Assembly (NCBI RefSeq): GCF_947503795.1
Contig: NZ_CANNEZ010000003.1
Span: 276,357 to 340,356 of the forward strand
Direction: 5' to 3'
Source: an uncultured Jannaschia sp.
GTDB taxonomy: Bacteria; Pseudomonadota; Alphaproteobacteria; Rhodobacterales; Rhodobacteraceae
Length of the DNA stretch: 64,000 nucleotides
Shown piece after piece: positions 17,094 through 27,312 of the stretch. The notes under the pieces were generated by a model that saw only the letters and a list, made by a program, of their open reading frames with translations, made no database searches and was not told where the DNA came from. A program made the translations under genes and the position numbers. The stretch's first letter is position 1. Each line of letters opens with the position of its first letter.

Positions 17094-18317
17094 GCGCGCC
17101 CGCGCGCGGTGCAGCGCCACGGCGGCCAGCGCACCCGCGGCCAGGAAATAGAGCGCGATCGCCGTCATCTGGCCCGGAAAGTCGATGCCGCGGTCTATGA
17201 TCCAGCCCGTCAGACCCGGACCGAGCGCCGAGCCCAGCACCATCACCGCCGCCGCCATCGCCTTGATCGCCCCGAGATGCCGCGTCCCGTAGAGTTCGGC
17301 CCACATCGCGGTGGGCAGGGTGCCCTGCGCGCCCGTGCCGATCCCGAACACCACCAGCGCCAGTGCGGCACCCCAGAGCGTCTGCGCCAGTCCCATCAGG
17401 AGGAACGCGAGCGCGAAGGGCAGAAGATAGACCTGCATCAGCCGGGCCGCGCCGACGCGGTCGATCGCAGCACCCGAAGCCAGCATGACGGCGACCGATA
17501 CCACCGTCAGGAGCGGCAGGAGCGCCACGTAGTCGATCAGCGGCCAGCCCTTCACGGCGGCGAGATGGACCTGGTGGAAGAACAGCGCCGTCCCGAAGGC
17601 GGGCGGCCCGAGGAGGAGCGGGACGAGCGCCCAGAAGGTGCCCGAGCGCAGCATCTCGCCGCGGGTCCAGTGGCGGGCGTCGATGCCGGTGGCGACCGTC
17701 TCGGCGGCGACCGCCTGCGGCGTGCGCTCGGCCCGGAGCAGGGTCAGGATCGCCGGGATCGCGAGGATCGTCAGACCGGCCGCGACGACCCAGAGCATGC
17801 GCCAGCCTAGCCATGGCTCGGCGCCCACGAAGGCCACGGGCAGCACCGCCTGGCCCAGCGCGAAGCCCGTGGCCGAGATGGCCAGCGCCTTGCCGCGTGT
17901 GGCGACGAACCAGCGGGCCATGGCGACCGCCGAGAGATGGCTCATCATGCCCTGCCCGAGGAAGCGGAGCGCGAAGACCACCGCCACGAGCGCCGCGAGC
18001 CCCTGCGCGCCCGCCATCGCGAGGCAGGCCGCCGCCAGCCCGAGGCCGACGAACACGGCCAGCCGCCGCACCCGCAGCCGGTCGGTGAGGACGCCCGCGA
18101 AGACCATCGCCGCCGCCGAGGCGATGGTGGCCGCGGCATAGAGCAGGCCCCAGCCGCCGTCGCTGAGGCCGTATTCAGCCATGATGTCGTCGGCGAAGAG
18201 CGCGATGAAGAAGGTCTGCCCGTAGCTCGACGTGAACGAGATCAGCATCCCGGCCGCGAGGAACTTCGCATTGTCGCGGATGAACGCCCCGAACCCGGTC
18301 CGGGGCGCGTGGGTCAC
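17061..18317 (-). CDS. MFS transporter
   Basis: The product has 418 aa and 12 predicted membrane segments. The MFS loop 2-3 motif appears as [14 protein letters not shown], and a second copy lies in the C-terminal half ([15 protein letters not shown]). The N-terminus has [18 protein letters not shown], seen in monocarboxylate/oxalate-formate-type MFS members. It may therefore move an organic anion, but the substrate cannot be assigned. The start is a GTG at 18317 overlapping the hslU stop (GTGA), so it is translationally coupled to hslU. Its 3' end overlaps the smr gene by 33 bases. Confidence 0.88.
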   Translation of the reverse strand: MTHAPRTGFGAFIRDNAKFLAAGMLISFTSSYGQTFFIALFADDIMAEYGLSDGGWGLLYAAATIASAAAMVFAGVLTDRLRVRRLAVFVGLGLAAACLAMAGAQGLAALVAVVFALRFLGQGMMSHLSAVAMARWFVATRGKALAISATGFALGQAVLPVAFVGAEPWLGWRMLWVVAAGLTILAIPAILTLLRAERTPQAVAAETVATGIDARHWTRGEMLRSGTFWALVPLLLGPPAFGTALFFHQVHLAAVKGWPLIDYVALLPLLTVVSVAVMLASGAAIDRVGAARLMQVYLLPFALAFLLMGLAQTLWGAALALVVFGIGTGAQGTLPTAMWAELYGTRHLGAIKAMAAAVMVLGSALGPGLTGWIIDRGIDFPGQMTAIALYFLAAGALAAVALHRARARLAPEIDVIRA

Positions 18318-19612
18318 AGGACGTACCGGCTGAGATCGGTGGAGCGGGACAGCTCGCCCAGATGGGTCTCGACGAAACCGGCATCGACGGTGACGGTGTC
18401 GCCGCCCCGATCCGGCGCTTCGAAGGACAACTCCTCGAAGACGCGCTCCAGCACGGTATAGAGCCTGCGCGCGCCGATATTCTCGATGCTGGAATTCACC
18501 TCGGCCGCGATGCGGGCCAGCGCGGCGATGCCATCGTCGGTGAAGGTGACGGTGACCTCTTCGGTGGCCATCAGCGCCGCGTATTGCCGGGTGAGGGCGT
18601 TGTCGGTCTCGGTCAGGATGCGAACGAAATCCGCCTCGGTCAGTGCGCGCAGTTCGACCCGGATCGGCAGTCGGCCCTGCAACTCGGGCAACAGGTCCGA
18701 GGGCTTGGCGATGTGGAACGCGCCGGACGCGATGAATAGGATGTGGTCCGTCTTCACCGGCCCGTGCTTGGTGGACACCGTCGTGCCCTCGATCAGCGGC
18801 AGCAGGTCGCGCTGCACGCCCTCGCGACTGACATCGCCGCCGCGCGCGTCCTGCCGAGTGGCCACCTTGTCGATCTCGTCGATGAAGACGATGCCGTTCT
18901 GCTCGACCGCGCGCACGGCCTCGCGCGTCACGCTCTCGGCATCCAGAAGCTTGTCCGCCTCCTCGTCGATCAGAAGGTCGTAGGACGCGGCCACGGTCAG
19001 GCGCTTCTTGACGCGGCGCTGCATCATCTTGCCGAAGATCTCGCCCAGATTGGCCATCTGGTCCATGCCCGGCTGGCCGGGGATCGCCATGCCCATCGGG
19101 TTCGACGTGTCGGCCACCTCCAGCTCGATCACCTTCTCGTCCAGCTCGCCCGACCGGAGCTTGCGGCGGAACGACTCGCGCGTGCCCTCGCGCGCATCGG
19201 TGCCAGCCAGCGCCTCGATCACGCGGTCCTCGGCGGCATCGTGGGCCTTGGCCTTCACGTCTTCGCGCATCCGTTCGCGGATCATGATCTGCGCCGCGTC
19301 GACGAGGTCGCGGATGATCTGTTCGACATCCCGCCCGACATAGCCGACCTCGGTGAACTTCGTCGCCTCGACCTTGAGGAACGGCGCCTGCGCCAGCTTG
19401 GCGAGGCGGCGGCTGATCTCGGTCTTGCCCACGCCAGTGGGTCCGATCATCAGGATGTTCTTGGGATAGACCTCGTCGCGCAGGTCGTCGCCCAGTTGCT
19501 TGCGGCGCCACCGATTGCGCAGGGCGACCGCCACGGCGCGCTTGGCGCCGGACTGGCCGATGATGAAGCGGTCCAGCTCGGACACGATCTCGCGCGGGGT
19601 CAGATTGGTCAT
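18314..19612 (-). CDS. hslU: HslU, ATPase subunit of the HslUV protease
   Basis: The product has 432 aa. It begins with the HslU N-terminus [20 protein letters not shown], then has Walker [10 protein letters not shown] (57-65), Walker B with VFIDEIDK, and the C-terminal tail LSRYVL that inserts into HslV to activate it. The hexamer unfolds substrates for HslV. In many bacteria hslV lies directly upstream. Here hslV is about 31.5 kb away, so the two are separated, and hslU is instead coupled to an MFS transporter. Confidence 0.98.
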   Translation of the reverse strand: MTNLTPREIVSELDRFIIGQSGAKRAVAVALRNRWRRKQLGDDLRDEVYPKNILMIGPTGVGKTEISRRLAKLAQAPFLKVEATKFTEVGYVGRDVEQIIRDLVDAAQIMIRERMREDVKAKAHDAAEDRVIEALAGTDAREGTRESFRRKLRSGELDEKVIELEVADTSNPMGMAIPGQPGMDQMANLGEIFGKMMQRRVKKRLTVAASYDLLIDEEADKLLDAESVTREAVRAVEQNGIVFIDEIDKVATRQDARGGDVSREGVQRDLLPLIEGTTVSTKHGPVKTDHILFIASGAFHIAKPSDLLPELQGRLPIRVELRALTEADFVRILTETDNALTRQYAALMATEEVTVTFTDDGIAALARIAAEVNSSIENIGARRLYTVLERVFEELSFEAPDRGGDTVTVDAGFVETHLGELSRSTDLSRYVL

Positions 19613-19747
19613 TGGGCCTCCTGTTCCGGCCTACTTGGGGGGACGTTCACGGAAACGCAACGCCGGTCACATCGCCGTGCGGGGGGATGGCCAGGTGTGG
19701 CGCGGCGTCGCAGGGTCGGGGCAACGCAAATCGAAAGGACCCTACCC

Positions 19748-20122
19748 ATGAACCGTCGTTCCTTCCTCACCACCGCCGCCGCCACGGCCGCGGGCCTCGT
19801 GACCCTTCCCGCCCTTGCCGGTGGCCATGGCCGCCTCGGCACCTTCACGGGTGCGGCGCGCTACGGCGCGGGCGGCACCGCCGAGCTGGCGGGCAACCAG
19901 GTCAACCTGCTCGCGGATTTCACCTTCGGCAGCGCGCCCGATCCCAAGATCGCGCTGGGCCGCGACGGCTACGACGCCAAGACGCTTATGGGTCCGCTGA
20001 AATCCACGTCAGGCGCGTCGAGCTACACGCTGCCCGCCGGGATCGATCCGTCGCAATACAACGAGATCTGGATCTGGTGCGAGCAATACAACGTGCCGCT
20101 CGCCGTGGCCAAGCTCGGCTGA
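19748..20122 (+). CDS. Secreted DM13-domain protein with Tat-like signal
   Basis: The product has 124 aa. MNRRSFLTTAAATAAGLVTL is a twin-arginine-type signal (RRSFL) ending near ALA-GGHG. The mature part is a single DM13 domain: GTARYGAGGTAEL-like start (here GAARYGAGGTAELAG), FTFGSAPDPKIALG, LKSTSGASSYTLPAGIDPSQ and the end WIWCEQYNVPLAVAKL with the conserved Cys. DM13 domains are proposed to be redox or electron-transfer modules. GAAAGGACC provides a ribosome site. It stands alone between hslU (divergent) and gcdH (convergent). Confidence 0.85.
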   Translation: MNRRSFLTTAAATAAGLVTLPALAGGHGRLGTFTGAARYGAGGTAELAGNQVNLLADFTFGSAPDPKIALGRDGYDAKTLMGPLKSTSGASSYTLPAGIDPSQYNEIWIWCEQYNVPLAVAKLG

Positions 20123-20130
20123 CCGTTCCG

Positions 20131-20154
20131 GGGGCGCGGTCCGTCCCGCGCCCC
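20131..20154. terminator. Bidirectional hairpin between DM13 gene and gcdH
   Basis: GGGGCGCGG pairs with CCGCGCCCC (9 bp, 6-base loop) between the convergent stops at 20122 and 20154. There is no T-run. It is probably a shared transcript 3'-end structure. Confidence 0.6.
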
Positions 20155-21371
20155 TAGAAGAACGCCTGCAGCCCGGTCTGCGCCCGCCCGAGGATCAGGG
20201 CGTGGACGTCATGCGTCCCCTCGTAGGTGTTCACCGTCTCGAGGTTCATCATGTGCCGGATGACGCCGTATTCCTCGGAGATGCCGTTGCCGCCATGCAT
20301 GTCGCGGGCCAGCCGCGCGATCTCCAGCGCCTTGCCGCAATTGTTGCGCTTGATGAGCGAGATCATCTCGGGGGCGGCCTTCCCCTCATCCATCAGGCGG
20401 CCGACCTGGAGCGCGGCCTGCAGGCCAAGCGCGATCTCGGTCTGCATGTCCGCGAGCTTCTTCTGGAAGAGCTGGGTCTGGGCCAGCGGCTTGCCGAACT
20501 GCTTGCGGTCGAGGCCGTATTGCCGCGCCGCGTGCCAGCACGCCTCGGCCGCGCCCATGACGCCCCAGGCGATGCCGTAGCGTGCCCGGTTGAGGCATCC
20601 GAACGGGCCCTTCAGGCCCTGCACGTTCGGCAGAAGCGCGTCCTCGCCCACTTCGACGCCGTCCATCACGATCTCGCCCGTGGTCGAGGCGCGCAAGGAT
20701 TGCTTGCCCTTGATGGTCGGCGCGCTCAGGCCCGTCATGCCCTTTTCCAGAACGAAGCCCCGGATCTTGCCGTCATGGGCCTCGGACTTGGCCCAGACGA
20801 CGAACACGTCGGCGAAGGGCGCGTTCGAGATCCACATCTTGGCGCCTGTCAGGCGGTAGCCGGTGTCGGTCTTCACCGCGCGCGTCTTCATGCCGGCCGG
20901 GTCCGAGCCCGCGTCGGGTTCGGTCAGGCCGAAGCAGCCGATCAACTCGCCCGAGGCGAGGCCGGGCAGGTATTTCTGGCGCTGCTCCTCGGAGCCGTAG
21001 GCGTGGATCGGATACATCACGAGCGACGATTGCACCGACATCATCGACCGATAGCCGGAATCGACGCGCTCGATCTCGCGCGCGATGAGGCCGTAGGTCA
21101 CGTAGCTGGCACCCAGGCCGCCATATTCCTCGGGCAGCGTCGCCCCGAGCAGGCCCGCCGCGCCCATCTTCGGGAACATGCCGGGATTGACCGTCTCGCC
21201 GGCATAAGCCTCGCGGACTATGGGCTGCATCTCGGCCTCGGCGAAGGTCGCGGCGGCGTCGCGCAGCATCCGCTCCTCCTCCGAGAGCTGGTCCTCGAGG
21301 CGGAAGGGATCGGCCCAGTCGAACTGGCCGAGATCGGGGCCGAAGCCGGGGGCGTGGGTGTCCTTGGGCAT
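20154..21371 (-). CDS. gcdH: Glutaryl-CoA dehydrogenase
   Basis: The product has 405 aa, full length for the family. Features typical of GcdH rather than general acyl-CoA dehydrogenases are [60 protein letters not shown] and the catalytic-Glu region [20 protein letters not shown]. It oxidises and decarboxylates glutaryl-CoA to crotonyl-CoA, passing electrons to ETF. It is the last gene of the 13-gene leftward unit (12-base gap after the ligase gene), which suggests the unit's pathway yields glutaryl-CoA. Confidence 0.95.
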   Translation of the reverse strand: MPKDTHAPGFGPDLGQFDWADPFRLEDQLSEEERMLRDAAATFAEAEMQPIVREAYAGETVNPGMFPKMGAAGLLGATLPEEYGGLGASYVTYGLIAREIERVDSGYRSMMSVQSSLVMYPIHAYGSEEQRQKYLPGLASGELIGCFGLTEPDAGSDPAGMKTRAVKTDTGYRLTGAKMWISNAPFADVFVVWAKSEAHDGKIRGFVLEKGMTGLSAPTIKGKQSLRASTTGEIVMDGVEVGEDALLPNVQGLKGPFGCLNRARYGIAWGVMGAAEACWHAARQYGLDRKQFGKPLAQTQLFQKKLADMQTEIALGLQAALQVGRLMDEGKAAPEMISLIKRNNCGKALEIARLARDMHGGNGISEEYGVIRHMMNLETVNTYEGTHDVHALILGRAQTGLQAFF

Positions 21372-21383
21372 GGGCGTGCTCCT

Positions 21384-22874
21384 TCAGGTCAGGCGGTCGG
21401 CGAAAACACTCGTCAGTCGGTGCTTCAGTATCTTGCCGGTGGGGGCGGCGGGAAGGGCCGTCGCCGCGACAATCTGCGCCGGACGCTTGTAGGCCGAGAG
21501 GCGGGCGGCGGCAAAGGCGCGCAGTTCGTCCAGGTCGAGCGCATCGGGATCGGCGCATTGCACGAAGGCCAGCACCTCCTCGTCGCCATCCACCGCGCGC
21601 CCGATCACGGCGCATTGAATGACGTCCGGATGATCGTTCAGCGCGGCCTCCACCTCGGGCGGATAGACGTTGAAGCCGCCCCGGATAATCAGCTCCTTCG
21701 AGCGGCCGACGACATGCAGGACGCCGTCCTCGATGCGGCCCAAGTCGCCCGTGCGCATCCAGCCCGCCGCGTCCAGCACGGTGCGCGTCGCCTCCGGGTT
21801 GCGGTAGTAGCCGTCCATCACATGCGGCCCGCGCGTGCGGATTTCGCCCACGGTCGGGTCGTCGCCGCCCGCCGCCGTGTCGAGGTCGATCTCGATGCCG
21901 GGCAGGGGCGGGCCGACGCTGACATCGGGCTGCCCGATCGGGTTACGGGTGCCGCAGATGCCCGCCGTCGTCTCGGTCATGCCGTAGCCGTTCTGCAGGG
22001 GCAGGCCGTAGAACGCCTCCGCCTTCCGCTTCCAGGCGGGATCGAGCGGGGCCGCCCCCGAGGAGACGTAGCGCAGCGCCGTGCCCTCCAGCCGGTCGAG
22101 ACCCTGTTTCGCGACGTGGGCCATTAAGATCGCATGCATCTGCGGCACACCCGGAAAGATCGTCACCCCGCCTGTCAGCGCGCGGTGCAGCGCCTCGGGA
22201 TCGAACCGCGCCTCGAGCTGGATCGCCGCGCCGACCGACGTGGCGGCCATCAGCATCGAGGCCAGCCCGAAGACATGGGTCATCGGCAGGACGCCGTAGA
22301 CGAGGTCGTCCGGCCCCATCGTCCTGAGGTCCGCGGAGGTGCGGCCGGCGAAGCGCAGGTTGCCATGAGTCAGCATGACGCCCTTCGGGTCGCCCGTCGT
22401 CCCCGTGGTGTAGAGGATCACGGCCGTGTCGGGCGTCGTCGCGTGGTCGTGGGGCGCGCCCGGCGCCAGCGCGATGCGCCCGATGGCGGTATCGTGGCCG
22501 GTCGCGCCCGCGGCGTCCGCATGGGCCGCGGCGTCGGGCGAGATGCCGGTGGTGAAGGCGACGACGCGCGGTCCGGCATGGTCGATGATGCGCGCGAGTT
22601 CCGCCGCGCTCATCCGCGCGTTGACGGGCACCGCAACCGCACCCGTCATCGAGGCGGCGAAGATCAGGACGGTCGTCGCGTGGCAATTCTCGGCCACGAT
22701 GCCGAGCCGGTCGCCGGGGCGGAGGCCCGCGTCGCGCAGCATGGTGGCAGCGGTGCGGATGGCGTCGAGATGCGCGGCATATGTCACGTCGCGGCCGTCG
22801 CAGTCGCGGATGGCCAAGGCGTCGGGGCGGTCGGCGGCGGCGGCCTCGACCATCAGGTGCACGGGGTCGGTCAT
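21384..22874 (-). CDS. AMP-forming acyl-CoA synthetase (carboxylate-CoA ligase)
   Basis: The product has 496 aa. Adenylation motifs are present: ILYTTGTTGDPKGVMLTHGN (A3/P-loop), NGYGMTETTAG (A5), GWMRTGDLGRIEDG (A7), GRSKELIIRGGFNVYPPEVE (A8) and the catalytic Lys near the C-terminus in PTGKILKHRL (A10). It activates a carboxylic acid to its CoA ester with ATP. In this operon it is the probable entry step for the acid brought in by DctPQM. The start overlaps the stop of the NMO-like gene (ATGA). The acyl preference is not readable. Confidence 0.93.
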   Translation of the reverse strand: MTDPVHLMVEAAAADRPDALAIRDCDGRDVTYAAHLDAIRTAATMLRDAGLRPGDRLGIVAENCHATTVLIFAASMTGAVAVPVNARMSAAELARIIDHAGPRVVAFTTGISPDAAAHADAAGATGHDTAIGRIALAPGAPHDHATTPDTAVILYTTGTTGDPKGVMLTHGNLRFAGRTSADLRTMGPDDLVYGVLPMTHVFGLASMLMAATSVGAAIQLEARFDPEALHRALTGGVTIFPGVPQMHAILMAHVAKQGLDRLEGTALRYVSSGAAPLDPAWKRKAEAFYGLPLQNGYGMTETTAGICGTRNPIGQPDVSVGPPLPGIEIDLDTAAGGDDPTVGEIRTRGPHVMDGYYRNPEATRTVLDAAGWMRTGDLGRIEDGVLHVVGRSKELIIRGGFNVYPPEVEAALNDHPDVIQCAVIGRAVDGDEEVLAFVQCADPDALDLDELRAFAAARLSAYKRPAQIVAATALPAAPTGKILKHRLTSVFADRLT

Positions 22875-23866
22875 GACGCCCTCGCTGGTCTGAGGCGAGC
22901 GAGCGCGACCATGGCCTCGGCCTCCAGTTCGGCGACGATCCCGGCGAGAGGCGCGATGCGGTCGGTCAGCCCCAGCGACTGCCCCGCCGAGAGCATTCCG
23001 CGCGAGACGTCGCCGCTTCGGTAGGCGTCGCGTCCGATCCGGCCCGCGACCAGCGGCATCAGCCGGTCGATGCCGATCCCGGGTTCGTCCCGCTCCAGCG
23101 TTGCGACCTCGCGCGCGGTGTCGTTGGCCAGCGTCCGGATCGTGTTGCGCACGCTCGCCATCGTCAGGAGGGTGTCGCGCTCGGACGCGTCGACCAGCGC
23201 CTGCTTGTAGCCGATATGCGCGCCCAATTCCTCGGCCACGAGGAACCGTGTGCCGATGACGACGCCCGCCGCGCCCGCGGCCAGTGCGCCGATGATCTGG
23301 CTGCCCGCGCCGATGCCGCCGCCGATGAGGAAGGGGATCGAGAGGCGGCGCTCGGCCAGCGCCTCGTTGACGACGGTGCCGATCAGGTCGAGTCCCGGAT
23401 GCCCGCCGCATTCCGCGCCGACGATCGAGACCATGTCGACGCCGACCGATTGCGCCTTCTGGGCGAAGCGCACCGACGGCACCTTGTGGAGCACGGTGAT
23501 GCCCGCGTCCCGCAGGATCGGCAGGTAGGGCTCGGGGTTGCGGCCCGAGGTCTCGACGAAGCGCACCCCCTCGCCCGCGATCAGGCGGAAGGTCTCGGCC
23601 ACGGTCTCGCCTTCGACCAGCTTCGGCAGCATGGAGACGTTTACCCCGAAGGCGCGTCCGTCGCAGAGGTCGCGCGCGCGTGCGATCTGGGCGCAGAGGT
23701 CGTCCGGATCGGGAAAGCTGGCCGCCGTGATGAAGCCGATGATCCCGGCATGGGCGCAGGCGGCGACGTAGTCCGCGTCCGAGAGCCACATCAGCCCGCC
23801 CGCGACAATCGGCAGGCGGGTCCCGAAGGCGCGGGTGACGGGGGTGTCGAACACAGGGTCGGTCAT
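22871..23866 (-). CDS. Nitronate monooxygenase / 2-nitropropane dioxygenase-like flavoprotein
   Basis: The product has 331 aa, an FMN TIM barrel. Family signatures are the N-terminal PIVAGGLMWLSDADYVAACA, the phosphate-binding VGAECGGHPG and GGGIGAGSQIIGALAAGAAG followed by VVIGTRFLVAEE. The superfamily includes nitronate monooxygenases and FabK-type enoyl reductases. Here it overlaps both the enoyl-CoA hydratase and the CoA ligase genes by four bases, an unusual place for nitronate detoxification. An acyl-CoA redox or side-product role is possible but not shown. Confidence 0.85.
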   Translation of the reverse strand: MTDPVFDTPVTRAFGTRLPIVAGGLMWLSDADYVAACAHAGIIGFITAASFPDPDDLCAQIARARDLCDGRAFGVNVSMLPKLVEGETVAETFRLIAGEGVRFVETSGRNPEPYLPILRDAGITVLHKVPSVRFAQKAQSVGVDMVSIVGAECGGHPGLDLIGTVVNEALAERRLSIPFLIGGGIGAGSQIIGALAAGAAGVVIGTRFLVAEELGAHIGYKQALVDASERDTLLTMASVRNTIRTLANDTAREVATLERDEPGIGIDRLMPLVAGRIGRDAYRSGDVSRGMLSAGQSLGLTDRIAPLAGIVAELEAEAMVALARLRPARAS

Positions 23867-24642
23867 CGCGCGGACCGGAAATCCGGGCGGCGCCGTTCGA
23901 GGAAGGCGGCGATGCCCTCGGCCGCCTCGGGGGCGGCGACGGCGGCGGCCATGGCATCGCGTTCGGCATCGAGCTGGACGCGGGGATCGTCGGTGTAGGC
24001 GGTGGCGACCAGCCGCTTGATCCGGGTCTGCGCAGCGATGGGGCCGTCGGCGAGCCGGTCGGCCAGCGCGTGGGCCGCGGCCAGTGCGTCGCCCGGCGCG
24101 CAGAGGTCGCCGATCGCGCCCAGCTCGTGCAGCCGTTCGACCGCAACCGCCTCGCCGGTCAGCGCCATGCGCATCAGCATCGGACGGGGCAGGCAGGTGG
24201 CGAGGTTCGCCGTCAGCCCGCCATCGGGCACCAGCCCCGCCTTGACGTAGGCCGCCGAGACCGTGGCCCCGCGCGCCGCCACGATCATGTCGCAAGCGAA
24301 GGCGATCGACGCGCCCGCGCCCGCGGCCCCGCCTTCGATGGCGGCCATGACCGGAACGGGACAGGCCATCACGCCGCGAATCAGGTCATGCAGCGCCTCG
24401 ATCCGGGCGACGCGCTCGGGTTCGGGCAGCTCGCGGCGGGTCGCGATCTGCGCGAGGTCGCCCCCCGCGCAGAAATAGCCACCCTCGCCATGCAGGATCA
24501 GCGCCGCGAGGCCGCCGCGTTCGGCCCGGTCGAGCGCCTCGGCCAACACGGCGTAATACTCGGGCGAGAGGGCGTTTCGCTTGGCGCTGTTGGCGTTCAC
24601 CACCACGAGGCGGTCGCCGTGATCGTCGATCCGCGCGATCAT
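23863..24642 (-). CDS. Enoyl-CoA hydratase/isomerase family protein
   Basis: The product has 259 aa with a crotonase fold. The oxyanion-hole motif GEGGYFCAGGDLAQI and the second helix region EGGAAGAGASIAFACDMIVA are clear, followed by KAGLVPDGGLTANLATCLPR. The position of the first catalytic Glu of canonical hydratases is not evident; an Asp (PDGG) occupies the later site, as in isomerase or oxepin-CoA hydrolase-like members. It acts on an enoyl-CoA in the operon's beta-oxidation route. It overlaps the genes on both sides by four bases. Confidence 0.87.
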   Translation of the reverse strand: MIARIDDHGDRLVVVNANSAKRNALSPEYYAVLAEALDRAERGGLAALILHGEGGYFCAGGDLAQIATRRELPEPERVARIEALHDLIRGVMACPVPVMAAIEGGAAGAGASIAFACDMIVAARGATVSAAYVKAGLVPDGGLTANLATCLPRPMLMRMALTGEAVAVERLHELGAIGDLCAPGDALAAAHALADRLADGPIAAQTRIKRLVATAYTDDPRVQLDAERDAMAAAVAAPEAAEGIAAFLERRRPDFRSAR

Positions 24643-25046
24643 GCCAGCCGCTCCGGCGGGACGCGCTTGAAGACGCCGGTGGCGGTCGCGATCAGGCGGT
24701 CGGGGGTCCGCAACTCGCCCGCCACGAAGATCAGTGAACGTCCCCCGCCGGTAACCCGGCCCGTGGCTTCGAGATGGTCGCCCGCATGGGCCGGGGCGTG
24801 GAAGTTCAGTGTCATGGACACCGTCAGGAAGGGCGCGGTGCCGGTGGCGTCCACCGTCAGGCTGGCGGTCGCGCCCAGCGCGTTGTCCAGCACCGCCGCC
24901 GCGATCCCGCCATGCAGCGCGCCGTGGCGGTTGGTGTGGTCTTCCGTCAGCTCCAACCGGCAGCGTGCGGAGGCCGGGTCGGAGACGTCGAGCACGTAGC
25001 CGAGCAGGCGCTGGGTGCCGGTCTCGTCCCGGATCACTCCGGTCAT
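24639..25046 (-). CDS. PaaI-type hotdog acyl-CoA thioesterase
   Basis: The product has 135 aa, one hotdog domain. The active-site helix region is NRHGALHGGIAAAVLDNALG, with the HGG motif, followed by a VSMTLNFHAPAHAGD strand and a TGRVTGGGRSLIFVAGEL strand, as in PaaI thioesterases. It probably hydrolyses dead-end or surplus CoA esters to release CoA. It starts one base after the stop of the small acyl-CoA dehydrogenase gene and overlaps the enoyl-CoA hydratase start by four bases. Confidence 0.9.
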   Translation of the reverse strand: MTGVIRDETGTQRLLGYVLDVSDPASARCRLELTEDHTNRHGALHGGIAAAVLDNALGATASLTVDATGTAPFLTVSMTLNFHAPAHAGDHLEATGRVTGGGRSLIFVAGELRTPDRLIATATGVFKRVPPERLA

Positions 25047-25047
25047 G

Positions 25048-26121
25048 TCAGGCCGCCGTCAGCGCGATGAAGCGCTGCATGTGATGCATCGCGTCACCGA
25101 AGCGGTGCTCGACCATCGAAAGCCGCTTGGCGAGGTGCCCGAGATCGTATTCCTGCGTCATCCCGATCCCGCCATGCATCTGGATCGCCTCCTCGACGAC
25201 CAGCCGCGCGACCTCCGAGACGAGGTTCTTTGTCGCGGCGACGTGGCGGTCGCGATCGGGCCCGTCGACATTCCCGGCAAGGTTGATGACGGCGGAGCGC
25301 GCCTGTTCGATCTCGATCAGCAGGTCGGCCATGCGGTGTTGCAGGACCTGGAACGTGCCGATGGGGCGGCCGAACTGCTTGCGGGTCCGGAGGTAGTCGG
25401 TGGTCAGTGCACGGATCGCCTCCATCAGCCCCAAGGCCTCGGCGCATTGGGCCAGCACCGCCCGCGCGAGGGCCGCCTGGATCATGTCGCTCGCGTCGTC
25501 GGCCAACCGCGAGGCGGGGGCGCCGTCGAGCGTCACCTCCGCTGCCATGCCCCCGCCGACCAGCGGGTAGGCCCGAAGGTCCAGTGTGGACGGCGCCACC
25601 TCGTAAAGGCCGATCCGGTCGTCGTCGCGCGCTGTTACCAGCACGCGATCCGCGGCGGGCGCGTTGACGACGACTGCCTTTCGCCCGTCCAACCGCCAGC
25701 GGTCGCCATCCGGGGTGGCCTTGGCCGCGACACGCATCGGGTCGTAGCGCCCGCCGGGTTCACCGATGGCCACGGCGATCTGAGCCGTGCCGTCGATCAC
25801 GCCGTCGATCTCCGCGCCGCAGGCCGCAAGCAGCGCACCCCCGAGGATACCGGTGTCGAGTAGCGGATCGACCGCGCCTGCGCGGCCCATCTCCTCGAAG
25901 ACCAGCGCGATGTCGAAGCCGGTCCCGCCGAAGCCGCCGACCTCTTCAGGGAAGAGGGCGCCGATCACGCCCATCTCGGCCAGCCCCGACCAGATGCGCG
26001 GGGCGAAGCCGCCGGGCGCGTTCGCCGCCTCGGCCCGGCCCGTTGCGTCGTAGGCATCCGCCAGATACCGCCGCAGACCGTCCTGCAGCATCCGGCCTTC
26101 GTCGCTCAGCTCGAAATTCAT
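25048..26121 (-). CDS. Acyl-CoA dehydrogenase, small-subunit (PimD-like)
   Basis: The product has 357 aa with the N-terminal helical domain (MNFELSDEGRMLQDGLRRYL), a shortened beta domain and a C-terminal helical domain with RTRKQFGRPIGTFQVLQHRM and AIQMHGGIGMTQEYDLGHLA. As I recall it, the pattern matches the small pimeloyl-CoA dehydrogenase subunit PimD of Rhodopseudomonas palustris. The C-terminus MVEHRFGDAMHHMQRF lacks the usual YEGT-type catalytic segment. It most likely pairs with the dehydrogenase encoded immediately upstream, one base away. Confidence 0.85.
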   Translation of the reverse strand: MNFELSDEGRMLQDGLRRYLADAYDATGRAEAANAPGGFAPRIWSGLAEMGVIGALFPEEVGGFGGTGFDIALVFEEMGRAGAVDPLLDTGILGGALLAACGAEIDGVIDGTAQIAVAIGEPGGRYDPMRVAAKATPDGDRWRLDGRKAVVVNAPAADRVLVTARDDDRIGLYEVAPSTLDLRAYPLVGGGMAAEVTLDGAPASRLADDASDMIQAALARAVLAQCAEALGLMEAIRALTTDYLRTRKQFGRPIGTFQVLQHRMADLLIEIEQARSAVINLAGNVDGPDRDRHVAATKNLVSEVARLVVEEAIQMHGGIGMTQEYDLGHLAKRLSMVEHRFGDAMHHMQRFIALTAA

Positions 26122-26122
26122 G

Positions 26123-27312
26123 TCAGAGCTCCAGCATGGTCTTGGCGATGATCGACCGCTGGATCTCGTTGGACCCGCCGTAGATCGAAAGCTTGCGGTT
26201 GTTGAGATACTGTCCGGTCGCCCGCGTGGCATGGTCGGGACCGATGGGGCCTTCGTTGTCGCCCTCGACCGCCTCGGACTGGAAGGGCAGCGCGTAGGGC
26301 CCGACGGCGAGCTTGGTCAGGGCGTTGATCTCCTGCCGGATGACGGTGCCCTTGATCTTGAGCATCGAGGATTCAGCGCCCGGCGCCTGTCCCGCGGCGG
26401 CGGCCGAGACAACGCGCAGGTTGGTCGTCGCCATCGCCATCAGGTCGATCTCGACCCGTGCCACGCGGGCGGCGAAATGGGGGTTCGCGGCCAGCGGCGC
26501 ATCGCCGTCCATCTCGGCGGCCGCGATCCGCTTGAGGCTGTCGAGACCCGCATTGGCGAAGCCGACGCCCGCGATATTCGTCCGCTCGTGGGTCAGGAGG
26601 TACTTGGCATAGGTCCAGCCCTTGTTCTCTTCGCCCACGAGGTTGGTGACGGGCACGCGGACATCGGTGAACCAGACTTCGTTCACCTCGGCGCTGCCGT
26701 CGATCAGGACGATGGGCCGGACCTCGACGCCGGGCGTTGTCATGTCGATCAACAGGAAGCTGATCCCCTCCTGCGGCTTGCCCTCCTTCGAGGTCCGCAC
26801 GAGGCAGAAGATGTGGTCTGCATACTGCCCCAGCGTGGTCCAGGTCTTCTGGCCGTTGACGACGTAGTGGTCGCCGTCGCGCATCGCTTCGCAGCGCAGG
26901 CTTGCCAGATCGGAGCCGGCGCCGGGCTCGGAGTAGCCCTGGCACCACCAGTCGGTGCCGTCGAGGATGCGCGGCAGGTAATGCGCCTGCTGCGCCGGCG
27001 AGCCGAATTTCTGCAGCACCGGCCCCAGCATCGCGATGCCGAAGGGCACGATCCGGGGCGCGCCGCGCGCGGTCGTCTCGTCCTCGAAGATATGGCGCTG
27101 TACGGCGTCCCATCCCGCGCCGCCGTGCTCGGCGGGCCAGTTCCCCGCGAGCCAGCCCTTCGCGTTCAGTATGGCGTGCCATTCCTCGTGATCGGCCTTG
27201 GTCAGCGCGCGCCCCGCCCGGCCTCGGTCGGTCAGGCGATCGGGCAGTTCGGCGTCGAGGAACGCGCGCACCTCGTCGCGGAAGGCGCGCTGGTCTTCGG
27301 TGTAGTCGAGGT

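Noticed and set aside
17061-19511. An 816-codon reverse frame covering the MFS gene and most of hslU
   Set aside because: The upstream part is an out-of-frame shadow of hslU. The MFS protein starts at GTG 18317, overlapping the hslU stop.
21384-24146. A 920-codon reverse frame that would extend the CoA ligase upstream
   Set aside because: The extension is Arg-rich shadow sequence of the NMO and hydratase genes. The ligase family N-terminus begins at ATG 22874, overlapping the NMO stop.
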